From Branchiostoma floridae (lineage: Eukaryota; Chordata; Leptocardii; Amphioxiformes; Branchiostomatidae), in the NCBI RefSeq assembly GCF_000003815.2, contig NC_049997.1, positions 1,854,329 to 1,918,328 on the forward strand: a stretch of DNA of 64,000 nt. The letters run 5' to 3'. A program made the position numbers and the translations under genes. The number at the start of each line of letters is the position of its first letter. Position 1 is the first letter of the stretch. The notes under the pieces were generated by a model. That model was not told the origin of the DNA. It saw only the letters and a program-made list of their open reading frames with translations, and did not search any database. This document shows positions 49,401 to 54,000 of this stretch, one piece after another.

Positions 49401-52042
49401 CTCGCTGACTTCATCGCAAAGTATTTCGTCTCACCAACATTGTTGCGGGTGGTGAGAGTTGCTAGAATTGGACGGGTCCTCAGGCTCATTCGTGGAGCAA
49501 AGGGAATACGGACCCTTCTATTTGCATTAGCTTTATCCCTACCAGCTCTTCTTAACATAGGATTGCTGTTGTTCCTCGTCATGTTTATATTTGCCATATT
49601 TGGCATGTCAAACTTTGCTTATGTGAGAAAAAGTAATGGTCTAAATGATGTTATCAATTTTGAGACATTCGGAAACAGCATGATAACTCTCTTCCAAGTA
49701 TCTACTTCAGCCGGTTGGAACGGGATATTGGACCCACTTATAAACGATGGTCCCCCGAACTGTGATCCGGAGGCGGACACCCCATCCTCGAACGGAGACT
49801 GTGGGAATTCCGGAGTGGCTATATTTTTTGTGGTGGTGTACCTTATGGTCAGCTTTCTAATCGTGATAAACATGTACATTGCCATTATTCTGGACAACTT
49901 CAGTCAGGTGGGTATTTGTTTATTTCAATCTAGCTAACAACATTATATCTATATAAGTTTTCAAATTGCTATCACATGACCAGGTCTAATATTTTAATTC
50001 CATTTCACCTTTCTACGAAGAAGACGTATGTGTACTATGCGTTAGAAATATACTCTGCGGGGTGAAATTGGACCGCACTGAACTTACAATAGACGATATC
50101 GATATCAACAGATAGTTATGGCCTTGCCCACTTGTTGTCCTTTCTCACCTAACGTGGTCTACTCCATTGCCAGCAACCCAAGGCGAATCTGTGCCTTAGG
50201 TCAAGTCACCGGACAAAGTCAGAATACTGGACATTAAACAGGACTACTGATCCAAAAGAAGGGGACAGTGGTAGTTGAAAATTAGATCCGTGTACATGTA
50301 TACCTTTGTGTTGAAAGAAAGTTTAGCGTTGTACTATTATAATCATATTTTTTTACACTTCAATGATAATTTCAAAACTAATCGCAGTATTAGTTCAATA
50401 CGCACAAAGACAATATTAAGCATAGAATGTTTTAGTTTTAAATTAAGCTCATTTTTTCATTGAATGAGTTGAAATCTGGTACATGTTCTCTTGAAATGTA
50501 ATAATTTGTTGTCCAGATTTGTATGAGCGACTGAGTTTAAGATGACAACACCATTGAAAATTAGCCAGAAGATTGGTTCTTCTAAATCTGAAATTTACAA
50601 ATAGACATAATTACTTCACTAACTTAAAGATGAAATAACAGATGCATGCTGATAAATATCTCCATAGGTTGCAGACAAATTCAATTCTGAACTCCCAGCA
50701 GTTCCATTTCACAGCTGCTGGGATTGAGCGAGGTATGGAATTAATAGCAACTACGTGATGTTTTGATTAAAAACTTTCATAGACTACGTTTTGTTTAGCC
50801 AAGAGAGACGAACCTTGACACATTCATCTAAGTTTTAAAGATCAACTGGTGTGTAAGGTTTTTCTTAATTCTGAGACAGTGGTCTACAAAAACCTTTAAT
50901 CAATACGAATATCAAGGACTATGGCGACGGCTTTGAATATTACTCAACTCCAGCAGCGAGAAAAGAAAAACTGGTTGGATTTCAGAGCTGAAAATAATAA
51001 TGTGGCTCATAAAAATGTACAGTTTGATACATGTTGAGGTTCAGAATCCTACAATAGCTGAGAGCGAGGCAGGAAAGATTTTGCTTGCGCGTTAATTGAA
51101 GCTCCCATGTACTGCTATTTGCTTCTGACGGACTTCCAAGGGTGTGGTCATCTTCAAGTCAACTTCTTCGCTCAAAGAATTCTGCACTGGAGATGTATCA
51201 GTCTCAAGAAGATATTTCTGTGCTATATTTCGGCTTATTTTATTTTTTAAAAACTTGAGCTTTGACCGCGCCACCCCCTTCATGCAATATTCCATTTGTG
51301 AACAAAACCTTATTTGTTGTATGTTTATCTTCTGCCCCGGTACAAAGCTCAAACCACAAGTTGAAGCCTTCACACAACCCGAAAATTCCTGTATCATTTA
51401 CATTTTCAGGTCCGCCAAGAGGTTGAGGAGGGAGGAGTAACGGAGGACGACGTGGAGATGTTCTATGCCGTGTGGGAACGTTACGACCCAGACGCCACCG
51501 AATATATACAATACGAACGTCTCTCAGACTTCGTTAACGAGTTGGAGCCACCTCTTCAAATCAAGAAACCAAACAAAATAACATTAGCATATCTGAATAT
51601 CCCTATAATGCAAGGGGAACGAATATACAGCAAGCATCTGTTAAAAGCTTTGACCAAATTTGTTTTGGGAACAGTTGGAAAAGAAGATGATGACGACGAA
51701 GAGGACGTGCCTGGTCCAGATGAAGCGCATAAGATGGAAGAGATCCCGATATCGTCAACTTTGGTGAAGAGAAGAGAGGAGGTTGCTGCTCGTGTTTTCC
51801 AGAGGTGGTATCGAAAAATCATGAGTGAAAGAAAACAGAAGGAGAAACACACGGACAATCGCACACCTCACGAACTGACGGAACAGACGGAAATAGAACA
51901 GGCAAAGTCTAGTCCAGGGGAACGTAAGCGAAAACAAACGTCTATATTGCCTATCATTTTAAAACCTACACTGTTGGACCCGACAAACTTAATCAGATCA
52001 CCAAAACTTACAATTAGAGGGAAAAAGGATACGAATAGCTGA
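4295..52042 (+). CDS. Nav1: Voltage-gated sodium channel alpha subunit (Nav1 type), 29 exons, N-terminus missing
   Basis: Pore-forming subunit that carries voltage-activated Na+ current across the plasma membrane of excitable cells. Coding segments are listed as separate exon entries. Summed exon length is 5,379 nt (1,792 codons plus stop) and exon phases join, with one uncertain acceptor at 32703. Approximate residues from the first visible codon: domain I 40-322, I-II linker 323-505, domain II 506-765, II-III linker 766-1000, domain III 1010-1280, gate linker 1283-1320, domain IV 1322-1582, C-terminus 1583-1792. Filter residues read D (17074), E (27957), K (39862), A (49710), the sodium-selective DEKA ring, not the EEEE ring of calcium channels or DEEA of Nav2. 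S4 segments carry R/K every third residue. Vertebrate Nav1 proteins are about 2,000 residues, so roughly one N-terminal exon is absent. It is probably orthologous to the ancestor of the vertebrate SCN paralogues, by inference. Confidence 0.97.
4414..5362 (+). other. Nav1: U12-type AT-AC intron
   Basis: Starts ATATCCTTTT, the exact U12 AT-AC donor consensus, and ends ...acaattAC. A branch-like CTTGAC sits at 5349-5354 with its A nine bases before the splice point. Only this boundary pair gives the conserved ILVHP-(W/L)FSLL junction in phase. Vertebrate SCN genes are known to have an AT-AC intron at this position (intron 2). Confidence 0.9.
5363..5443 (+). CDS. Nav1: Nav1 exon b: IS1
   Basis: Begins after an AC dinucleotide (5361-5362), the acceptor of the AT-AC intron. 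Reads [20 protein letters not shown] then APPEMTE, the IS1 helix and the start of the S1-S2 loop. Ends in phase 2 at a gtaagt donor. The first codon (P) is completed by two bases from the preceding exon. Confidence 0.93.
6249..6377 (+). CDS. Nav1: Nav1 exon c: IS2-IS3
   Basis: Acceptor cttccag, donor gtgagt, 129 nt, phase 2 to 2. Encodes [20 protein letters not shown] followed by a segment ending [16 protein letters not shown], the highly conserved S2-S3 block of domain I. Confidence 0.97.
6378..7799 (+). other. Domain I intron, first part: nothing recognised
   Basis: AT-rich intron with no coding-like segment, no long repeat shared elsewhere in the window and no structural RNA that I can see. 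The family A composite repeat follows at 7800. Confidence 0.6.
7800..9345 (+). repeat. Dispersed repeat family A, long composite copy
   Basis: Opens with the terminal palindrome accttcgccagaatgacaag + gt, then a chain of ~200-bp submodules, each with ggatcatcatgatttttggt, acttacataatgagatacta and attatgcaaat-type blocks. No ORF of interest. Confidence 0.8.
10421..10512 (+). CDS. Nav1: Nav1 exon d: IS3-IS4 voltage sensor
   Basis: Acceptor tatttcag, donor gtgagg, 92 nt. Encodes [20 protein letters not shown] then [10 protein letters not shown]. The S4 has three Arg and one Lys at three-residue spacing. This is the position where vertebrate and insect genes carry mutually exclusive alternative exons. 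I saw no second copy nearby. Confidence 0.97.
10708..10923 (+). CDS. Nav1: Nav1 exon e: IS4-S5 linker, IS5 and extracellular loop
   Basis: Acceptor attacag, donor gtgagt, 216 nt. Reads [20 protein letters not shown], then IS5 and [13 protein letters not shown]. The extracellular loop has two N-glycosylation sequons (NGT, NVT). Ends in phase 1. Confidence 0.97.
12346..12565 (+). repeat. Dispersed repeat family B, copy 1
   Basis: Full-length-looking copy of the family also seen at 24335-24530 and 40533-40762. It ends about 150 bp before the short turret exon at 12713. Confidence 0.8.
12713..12770 (+). CDS. Nav1: Nav1 exon f: short turret exon of domain I
   Basis: 58-nt exon with acceptor tccgtag, reading [19 protein letters not shown]. 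The CGN(A/S)S..G motif is typical of the Nav domain I turret, and NAS is a glycosylation sequon. The donor GG|gtaagtgtg at 12771 is also the first unit of the minisatellite filling the next intron. Phases on both sides fit exons e and g. Confidence 0.93.
12771..16692 (+). repeat. 28-bp minisatellite built from the exon's 5' splice site
   Basis: Tandem array of units of about 28 bp (some 27) in two main variants: gtaagtgtgtcatgatcacc + agtgctgg, and gtaagtgtgcaatgatcaat + gttgctgg. Span divided by unit length gives roughly 140 units, not individually counted. Nearly every unit carries GTAAGT or GTAAGA on the sense strand plus a palindromic TGATCA. It begins at base 1 of the intron, so the true donor is unit one. 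A 100-N gap (15554-15653) makes the real length unknown. Confidence 0.97.
15554..15653. other. Assembly gap (100 N) inside the minisatellite
   Basis: Exactly 100 N with the same repeat on both sides. It is probably a placeholder of unknown true size, caused by the tandem array. Confidence 0.95.
16735..16850 (+). repeat. Second short tandem repeat, 22-bp unit with GTAAG motif
   Basis: About five units resembling gatgagtaagtgtgtcagtg + gt follow the main array. The unit differs from the 28-bp repeat but keeps a GTAAGT or GTAAG core, so it may be a diverged relative. Confidence 0.8.
16956..17100 (+). CDS. Nav1: Nav1 exon g: domain I pore loop (filter Asp)
   Basis: Acceptor ttctcag, donor gtatga, 145 nt. 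Reads [20 protein letters not shown], then [20 protein letters not shown] and ENLYQL. The filter Asp codon is at 17074-17076. The next residue is Tyr, an aromatic at the site that confers tetrodotoxin sensitivity in vertebrate channels. Ends in phase 0. Confidence 0.97.
17216..17351 (+). repeat. Dispersed repeat, copy 1
   Basis: Contains aaacggccttg, tagccgtatggttttct and gaaaccccgttaca, repeated in direct orientation at 18413-18530. The pair brackets about 1.1 kb of AT-rich intron. Family unidentified. Confidence 0.6.
18413..18530 (+). repeat. Dispersed repeat, copy 2
   Basis: Direct-orientation partner of 17216-17351, with the same three blocks in the same order. The two could be ends of one element or two independent insertions. 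Confidence 0.6.
18600..18725 (+). CDS. Nav1: Nav1 exon h: IS6
   Basis: Acceptor ttggtag, donor gtaagg, 126 nt, phase 0 at both ends. Reads [20 protein letters not shown] then [20 protein letters not shown] and DN, the domain I S6 gate helix. Confidence 0.97.
19149..20655. mobile_element. Possible TIR-bounded DNA element
   Basis: Inverted terminal-like blocks atcataataccgcca (about 19153) and tggcggtattatgat (about 20615) face each other within one intron, with a further partial copy near 19366. No transposase-like ORF was seen between them, so it may be non-autonomous or coincidental. Confidence 0.35.
22180..22349 (+). CDS. Nav1: Nav1 exon i: Asp/Ser/Cys-rich I-II linker
   Basis: Opens after a gttag acceptor with five Asp and nine Ser, then a Cys-rich stretch ([17 protein letters not shown]), ending [10 protein letters not shown]. 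It has low similarity to known Nav linkers. It is supported by phase: it starts in phase 0 after IS6 and ends with AG, which pairs with the A of the next exon to make Arg. The donor gttatc is weak. Confidence 0.75.
22726..22885 (+). CDS. Nav1: Nav1 exon j: I-II linker
   Basis: Acceptor tgtgtag, donor gtagat. Reads [20 protein letters not shown] then [20 protein letters not shown] and [13 protein letters not shown]. Rich in Ser/Thr-Pro and R-x-x-S sites, as expected of the cytoplasmic regulatory linker. Ends in phase 0. Confidence 0.85.
23002..23080 (+). repeat. Perfect direct duplication of about 39 bp
   Basis: The block ttcttgccagccttcctgcg with its downstream ~19 bases occurs twice back to back, a recent tandem duplication within the intron. 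Confidence 0.85.
23567..23681 (+). CDS. Nav1: Nav1 exon k: I-II linker
   Basis: Acceptor ttacag, donor gtaagg, 115 nt. Reads [20 protein letters not shown] then [18 protein letters not shown]. Not conserved in sequence, but phase 0 to 1 matches both neighbours: the final T joins GG of the next exon. Confidence 0.8.
24335..24530 (+). repeat. Dispersed repeat family B, copy 2
   Basis: Shares atcacaccctgggtctgcat, gaaggggcaatactcagtta and acataaagatgtggtctttt with copies at 12346-12565 and 40533-40762, all in + orientation. Probably a short non-autonomous element. Class unknown. Confidence 0.8.
24544..25510. mobile_element. TTAA-flanked piggyBac-like MITE
   Basis: Bounded by TTAA on both sides (24544-24547, 25507-25510). 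The terminal inverted repeats begin ccctcaagcacccga and end tcgggtgtttgaggg. Subterminal gggtccaaacggacc blocks recur internally near 25305 and near both ends. TTAA target plus CCC-starting TIRs fit piggyBac-type non-autonomous elements. No transposase ORF is present. Confidence 0.8.
26295..26563 (+). CDS. Nav1: Nav1 exon l: end of I-II linker and IIS1
   Basis: Acceptor atgacag, donor gtaagt. An acidic stretch [15 protein letters not shown] is followed by a Cys/Trp-rich pre-S1 segment and IIS1 ([20 protein letters not shown]), ending LTLKTGNY in phase 0. Confidence 0.96.
26944..27117 (+). CDS. Nav1: Nav1 exon m: IIS2-IIS4 start
   Basis: Acceptor attacag, donor gtcagt, 174 nt, phase 0. Reads [20 protein letters not shown], then [20 protein letters not shown] and SVLRSFRL. 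The last residues begin the domain II voltage sensor. Confidence 0.97.
27406..27594 (+). CDS. Nav1: Nav1 exon n: IIS4-IIS5
   Basis: Acceptor tctgtag, donor gtacga, 189 nt, phase 0. Completes S4 ([16 protein letters not shown]) and encodes the S4-S5 linker and S5 ([20 protein letters not shown]), ending [14 protein letters not shown]. Confidence 0.97.
27891..28049 (+). CDS. Nav1: Nav1 exon o: domain II pore loop (filter Glu) and IIS6
   Basis: Acceptor ttacccag, donor gtaaga, 159 nt. Reads [20 protein letters not shown], then [12 protein letters not shown] and IIS6. The filter Glu codon is at 27957-27959. An alternative in-frame acceptor is not available because the upstream cag is part of a duplicated ttacccag. 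Confidence 0.97.
28280..28425. repeat. Low-complexity (TATC/GAGA/GT) microsatellite patch
   Basis: Mixed tatatc, tatagagaga and gtgtgtgt runs within the intron. Simple-sequence DNA with no further signal. Confidence 0.85.
28428..29110 (+). repeat. Dispersed repeat family A, copy
   Basis: Contains tatgtgggtaggtgttggga, ttggtactgcagcag, gggcgtttttgtcgaaatca and accaattatgcaagtca, in family order. Ends about 260 bp before the IIS6 exon. Confidence 0.75.
29371..29617 (+). CDS. Nav1: Nav1 exon p: end of IIS6 and II-III linker
   Basis: Acceptor ctgtatag, donor gtatgt. Begins [20 protein letters not shown] (end of S6) then a basic stretch [12 protein letters not shown] and [10 protein letters not shown]. 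Ends in phase 1. Confidence 0.95.
30242..30504 (+). CDS. Nav1: Nav1 exon q: II-III linker
   Basis: Acceptor ttttacag. It starts with TG that pairs with the preceding G to give Val. Reads [20 protein letters not shown] then a Pro/Thr-rich region, ending FNHRLSEK at a gtacta donor. A second in-frame donor gtaatg lies 6 bp on. The sequence is not conserved, but the reading frame and phase fit. No clear ankyrin-binding motif is visible. Confidence 0.8.
30596..31077 (+). mobile_element. Truncated copy of a TIR element also found at 42943-43533
   Basis: Shares ccttccagatattctt, ccgtttcggttct, atgagataagaatgttt and ttttaacatgtcaaaaactt with the longer copy, in the same order, and lacks the outer ends. 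Confidence 0.75.
31138..31627 (+). mobile_element. tRNA-derived SINE, copy 1
   Basis: The head resembles a tRNA with an A-box-like block (taatcggcagagcgttgggc) and a B-box gttcgaaacc at 31189-31198. The body contains acgactttcctcact, acgtcccccgtataggac and acgttaaagaatccacca, and the tail is a short (actt)n run. It is not a functional tRNA: the acceptor and anticodon stems do not fold convincingly. Confidence 0.8.
32703..33077 (+). CDS. Nav1: Nav1 exon r: II-III linker, Cys cluster and IIIS1
   Basis: Reads [15 protein letters not shown]..., an acidic run [16 protein letters not shown], a Cys-rich cluster ([15 protein letters not shown]), then [20 protein letters not shown] and SSLAL. The donor gtaaga at 33078 is clear, in phase 0. 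The start is uncertain: gatgaag|G at 32703 gives the needed phase 0 but is a poor acceptor. The better-looking gtgcag|AT at 32712 would need a different preceding phase, implying an unseen exon. Confidence 0.85.
33317..33490 (+). CDS. Nav1: Nav1 exon s: IIIS1-S2 loop, IIIS2 and IIIS3
   Basis: Acceptor ttctgtag, donor gtaagt, 174 nt, phase 0. Reads [20 protein letters not shown], then [20 protein letters not shown] and [10 protein letters not shown]. Confidence 0.97.
33491..34109 (+). other. Intron sequence with poly-C tract
   Basis: Contains a run of about 12 C near 33617 and otherwise unremarkable AT-rich intron up to the small MITE at 34110. Confidence 0.6.
34110..34319. mobile_element. 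Small foldback MITE (~210 bp)
   Basis: Left end tagtattagaggacacgatg is mirrored at the right end by catcgtgaccctctaatact. Short and non-coding, with no transposase. Confidence 0.7.
34731..34853 (+). CDS. Nav1: Nav1 exon t: IIIS3-IIIS4 voltage sensor
   Basis: Acceptor cgttccag, donor gtaggt, 123 nt, phase 0. Reads [20 protein letters not shown] then [20 protein letters not shown] and R. The S4 has at least five regularly spaced Arg. Confidence 0.97.
35055..35632 (+). mobile_element. Internally deleted mariner-type transposon
   Basis: TIRs cgaggggcgtgcaata...aatggtcctgaccca face each other at both ends with TA on each side (35053-35054, 35633-35634). The remaining ORF (35238-35537) encodes a transposase N-terminus: RAV...[39 protein letters not shown], the helix-turn-helix part. 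It is then fused out of frame to the C-terminal [18 protein letters not shown] segment. The whole catalytic D..D..D core is deleted, so the copy cannot be autonomous. Confidence 0.85.
35238..35537 (+). pseudogene. Mariner-type transposase remnant (N-terminal HTH only)
   Basis: 99 codons from the start Met, covering the DNA-binding helix-turn-helix region of mariner-family transposases (the family that includes the SETMAR transposase domain). The catalytic core is missing through internal deletion. The last third is read in a shifted frame before the stop. Confidence 0.8.
36030..36400 (-). repeat. Dispersed repeat family A, copy
   Basis: Reverse-orientation copy with attatgcaaatcaatgcatt, caaaaatgcccctgcgattc and cgagcacaagagctatctaa. 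Confidence 0.75.
36401..38748 (+). other. Long intron segment, no gene recognised
   Basis: Holds the poly-C tract at 36588 and several T- or A-runs. A reverse-strand open stretch at 36500-37009 has no recognisable motif and includes the translated poly-C, so I do not call it. Confidence 0.55.
36588..36617. repeat. Poly-C tract
   Basis: A run of about 19 C followed by aa and another short C run. Simple repeat, likely length-polymorphic. Confidence 0.9.
38749..39009 (+). repeat. Tandem duplication of the intron's 3' end (two ~130-bp units)
   Basis: Two units each contain cacttttggga, tatgagttgggatatggttg and atctaaaccaagaacacctc. The second unit runs straight into cgttctgcag, the acceptor of the next exon. 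The first continues with acggtgattg and has no usable AG there. Confidence 0.9.
39020..39142 (+). CDS. Nav1: Nav1 exon u: IIIS4-S5 linker and IIIS5
   Basis: Acceptor ttctgcag, donor gtttga (non-optimal), 123 nt, phase 0. Reads [20 protein letters not shown] then [20 protein letters not shown] and K, the conserved docking region for the inactivation gate. Confidence 0.97.
39449..39589 (+). CDS. Nav1: Nav1 exon v: domain III extracellular turret
   Basis: Acceptor ttcaaag, donor gtaagt, 141 nt, phase 0. Reads [20 protein letters not shown] then [20 protein letters not shown] and LVLFQV. There are two sequons (NIT, NYT). Ends just before the pore helix. Confidence 0.93.
39853..39906 (+). CDS. 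Nav1: Nav1 exon w: domain III pore loop (filter Lys)
   Basis: 54-nt exon, acceptor gtttcag, donor gtaact. Reads [18 protein letters not shown]. The filter Lys is at 39862-39864. The residues after the conserved GW are I-E (39871-39876) instead of the M-D usual in vertebrates. Confidence 0.97.
40205..40500 (+). mobile_element. tRNA-derived SINE, copy 2 (degraded)
   Basis: Shares taatcggcag, ttggctcag, cacgactttcctcactt and tcgaataggacattaaatgg with copy 1, but the B-box is mutated and a gcctggggtgagacacaca block is duplicated near the end. Confidence 0.7.
40533..40762 (+). repeat. Dispersed repeat family B, copy 3
   Basis: More diverged copy: the ctgcatgaaggggc block reads gtgcatgaagaggc. 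It keeps the right-end block tcttttagaaaataacactc. Confidence 0.75.
41052..41196 (+). CDS. Nav1: Nav1 exon x: IIIS6
   Basis: Acceptor ccaccag, donor gtatga. Reads [20 protein letters not shown] then [20 protein letters not shown] and NAQKKCMI. Ends in phase 1: the last A joins GG of the next exon to make Arg. Confidence 0.97.
42239..42402 (+). repeat. 34-bp tandem repeat, about five copies
   Basis: Unit gaagcgctcttgagactagt + aaagagaaacgact, with the first and last copies diverged. It ends about 70 bp before the acceptor of the inactivation-gate exon. Confidence 0.92.
42475..42587 (+). CDS. Nav1: Nav1 exon y: III-IV linker, inactivation gate
   Basis: Acceptor ctactcag, donor gtaaga, 113 nt. 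Reads [20 protein letters not shown] then [17 protein letters not shown]. The fast-inactivation latch is LFMT (42498-42509) where vertebrates have IFMT. The following EDQKKY and KKLGSK blocks are canonical. The exon ends GT-AG, in phase 0. Confidence 0.97.
42943..43533. mobile_element. TIR DNA element (~590 bp), longer copy
   Basis: Left end agggccttcacactga faces right end cgtgtgaagggggctt. The interior repeats a terminal-like ccccttcacacgagaaggaa block near 43063. A truncated relative lies at 30596-31077. No ORF of note, so non-autonomous. Superfamily not assigned. Confidence 0.75.
43694..43757. repeat. 64-bp near-perfect hairpin
   Basis: Arms caaagctgtcaatgatt (43694-43710) and aatcattgacagctttg (43741-43757) are exact reverse complements. 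The intervening bases also pair through tactgctttt / aaaaaagcaata. It could be a tiny MITE or a small-RNA-type hairpin. Nothing shows expression. Confidence 0.8.
44443..44531 (+). repeat. 20-bp GC-rich tandem repeat, about 4.5 copies
   Basis: Unit cagatccggagcgcacggtc repeats head to tail, and each unit holds several CpG. Reverse-frame reading gives a repetitive peptide that I regard as an artefact. Confidence 0.92.
44766..44945. mobile_element. Foldback MITE, copy 1
   Basis: ggtgtatatggtgtcataac near the left end is mirrored by gttatgacaccatgtacact at the right, around a ctataaccac / gtggttatag inner stem. The same element with the same right flank (ttatcatatagcctaccca) recurs at 57343-57541. 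Confidence 0.85.
45170..45470 (+). repeat. Dispersed repeat with palindromic core (copy 1)
   Basis: The core 45238-45362 folds on itself: tctgattggtcagaatgaat versus attcattctgaccaatcaga. It is followed by ttacggcatcataaccaacg and atctgattggtcc. Related sequence without the palindrome occurs at 58130-58380. Confidence 0.75.
45630..47492 (+). pseudogene. RTE-like non-LTR retrotransposon relic (reverse transcriptase)
   Basis: Three frames together show a linker motif ([17 protein letters not shown]), then [12 protein letters not shown]-like text, the RT fingers ([20 protein letters not shown]), [15 protein letters not shown]-like motif A split by a frameshift near 46490, [12 protein letters not shown] (46660 on), the FADDI catalytic box (46808-46822) and the C-terminal YLGSFSNTA / [15 protein letters not shown] region, ending near VKRRRGRP. 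Stops at 46241, 46760 and 46952 and several frameshifts show it is dead. It sits in the intron between the gate exon and IVS1. RTE-like assignment is from motif style only. Confidence 0.85.
47666..47749 (+). CDS. Nav1: Nav1 exon z: IVS1
   Basis: Acceptor tcatacag, donor gtatgt, 84 nt, phase 0. Reads [20 protein letters not shown] then MVFICLNM. Confidence 0.96.
48412..48598 (+). CDS. Nav1: Nav1 exon aa: IVS1-S2 to IVS3
   Basis: Acceptor gttcttag, donor gtatag, 187 nt. Reads [20 protein letters not shown], then [20 protein letters not shown] and [18 protein letters not shown]. Ends in phase 1. Confidence 0.97.
48955..49163. mobile_element. CG-rich foldback MITE (~210 bp)
   Basis: Ends ctgtaaatgcagacatgttc and aagttcgcgggg (reverse strand) form imperfect TIRs with TA on both sides. 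The interior has several cgcggtg / caccgcga blocks in both orientations. Confidence 0.75.
49393..49907 (+). CDS. Nav1: Nav1 exon bb: IVS3-IVS6 with pore loop (filter Ala)
   Basis: Acceptor tgtttcag, donor gtgggt, 515 nt. Encodes [21 protein letters not shown]4 with eight basic residues ([20 protein letters not shown]), S5, the pore [13 protein letters not shown] and S6 ([20 protein letters not shown]). The filter Ala is at 49710-49712. Asn (49719-49721) follows the conserved GW where vertebrates and Drosophila have Asp. Confidence 0.98.
49908..51409 (+). other. Last intron, nothing recognised
   Basis: 1.5 kb between the IVS6 exon and the terminal exon. No shared repeat, foldback or coding-like stretch seen. 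Confidence 0.65.
51410..52042 (+). CDS. Nav1: Nav1 terminal exon: EF-hand-like and IQ-like C-terminus
   Basis: Acceptor attttcag. Reads [20 protein letters not shown], then [20 protein letters not shown] (EF-hand-like domain), [14 protein letters not shown], an acidic run [14 protein letters not shown], the IQ-like helix [16 protein letters not shown], and a Lys/Arg-rich tail ending GKKDTNS. The stop is TGA at 52040-52042. The tail after the IQ is only about 70 residues, and I saw no PDZ-ligand-like terminus. Confidence 0.97.
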   Translation, partial: VRQEVEEGGVTEDDVEMFYAVWERYDPDATEYIQYERLSDFVNELEPPLQIKKPNKITLAYLNIPIMQGERIYSKHLLKALTKFVLGTVGKEDDDDEEDVPGPDEAHKMEEIPISSTLVKRREEVAARVFQRWYRKIMSERKQKEKHTDNRTPHELTEQTEIEQAKSSPGERKRKQTSILPIILKPTLLDPTNLIRSPKLTIRGKKDTNS

Positions 52043-52323
52043 TTTACTTCGCATGTGGAACAAGTCTAGGATTTTGATTCTCGAGACCACAAGAATAACT
52101 GAGTCTTTAGATGAAAAGAAATTGTCTTGCTGCTAAACAGCTATTCTTTCCACAAAATGGGAGTTTTCTTATTTATTCTAGACGTATTTATTTTTATAGA
52201 ATATTATTGACATTGTAAGACGTAAAAAGATTTAGAAGTAGTCTGTCCTTATATGCCATATATAAACACAAGTGTACGCGTGATGAAATTTGCCAATGAC
52301 ACAGATATTCACTTTTGATACAT

Positions 52324-52329
52324 AATAAA
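52324..52329 (+). terminator. Candidate poly(A) signal (proximal)
   Basis: AATAAA 282 bp after the stop codon. A short 3' UTR would end just beyond. Confidence 0.45.
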
Positions 52330-52977
52330 TGTGTGAATTTCATCTGATGTATCTGATGGAGAAACAACAACTAGATGATATCAATTATCTTCAAAGTTGT
52401 TAGATGTCTACGTTTTGATATGCCAAAAGGTTATACAAGTGATTTATACAGCAAACTCATTCTTTCATCAAATGAGTTGAAATTTGCACAACGCTAAAAG
52501 CAATTGCTTCAGTTTTAATGTGTGGTCAACTTGAAATGAACTCAGTCACACTTGATAATCTGAGCCAGACATTGAGATGATGTTGTCTCAATGAGATACA
52601 TGCCTTTACCTTCGAACAAAATTTCAACTCATTTCATGGAATCTAGCTTGCTAAAATGGCACTTGCATTACGTTTTGACTCGCCCTTGTATGTCCCAGTT
52701 AACTGGTACAAAGCAACACATGAAAAAGCTGTATGATTACAAAGGTGCACTGCTATGTCAGAAACTTAAACGTGAATTACGTCAAATGGAAAAAGAATGG
52801 TGTGTTGTGGAAAAATAAAAAGATAACTTATAATGTTATGTCATGGATATTACCTTTTGCGCGATGGTCATAGGTCATTCAACATGGGTTGGAGATATGC
52901 GGAACAATCAAAATGGAGACCTTTCTTTTACTACGAAATGTCTTTCCTTCATTATCAGTCACTTGAAGTTCACAGTA

Positions 52978-52983
52978 AATAAA
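52978..52983 (+). terminator. Candidate poly(A) signal (distal)
   Basis: AATAAA followed within 30 bp by a T/G-rich stretch (gagttgttttattccctgtc), the usual downstream element. A 3' UTR of about 950 bp if used. I prefer this over the proximal site. Confidence 0.55.
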
Positions 52984-53189
52984 AAGTTGCAAACATTATA
53001 ATTTGAGTTGTTTTATTCCCTGTCGTTTATTTCTGCCAAGAGGTATGGTGGTTATAGGAAAGATTGTGACTACGAGGTGTAATTCTGCAATTCTCCACCT
53101 TATACAATGATTACATCTACACAAAAATATATGTCAGCTTGACGTACATAAAAGGGGGCATCCCATGCTTATCTCCAAGCAGATTCCTC

Positions 53190-54000
53190 NNNNNNNNNNN
53201 NNNNNNNNNNNNNNNNNNNNNNNNNNNNNNNNNNNNNNNNNNNNNNNNNNNNNNNNNNNNNNNNNNNNNNNNNNNNNNNNNNNNNNNNNNNNNNNNNNNN
53301 NNNNNNNNNNNNNNNNNNNNNNNNNNNNNNNNNNNNNNNNNNNNNNNNNNNNNNNNNNNNNNNNNNNNNNNNNNNNNNNNNNNNNNNNNNNNNNNNNNNN
53401 NNNNNNNNNNNNNNNNNNNNNNNNNNNNNNNNNNNNNNNNNNNNNNNNNNNNNNNNNNNNNNNNNNNNNNNNNNNNNNNNNNNNNNNNNNNNNNNNNNNN
53501 NNNNNNNNNNNNNNNNNNNNNNNNNNNNNNNNNNNNNNNNNNNNNNNNNNNNNNNNNNNNNNNNNNNNNNNNNNNNNNNNNNNNNNNNNNNNNNNNNNNN
53601 NNNNNNNNNNNNNNNNNNNNNNNNNNNNNNNNNNNNNNNNNNNNNNNNNNNNNNNNNNNNNNNNNNNNNNNNNNNNNNNNNNNNNNNNNNNNNNNNNNNN
53701 NNNNNNNNNNNNNNNNNNNNNNNNNNNNNNNNNNNNNNNNNNNNNNNNNNNNNNNNNNNNNNNNNNNNNNNNNNNNNNNNNNNNNNNNNNNNNNNNNNNN
53801 NNNNNNNNNNNNNNNNNNNNNNNNNNNNNNNNNNNNNNNNNNNNNNNNNNNNNNNNNNNNNNNNNNNNNNNNNNNNNNNNNNNNNNNNNNNNNNNNNNNN
53901 NNNNNNNNNNNNNNNNNNNNNNNNNNNNNNNNNNNNNNNNNNNNNNNNNNNNNNNNNNNNNNNNNNNNNNNNNNNNNNNNNNNNNNNNNNNNNNNNNNNN
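53190..54000. other. Assembly gap (811 N)
   Basis: 811 unresolved bases between the end of the 3' UTR region and a reverse-transcriptase relic. The 5' part of that element probably lies in the gap. Confidence 0.98.
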
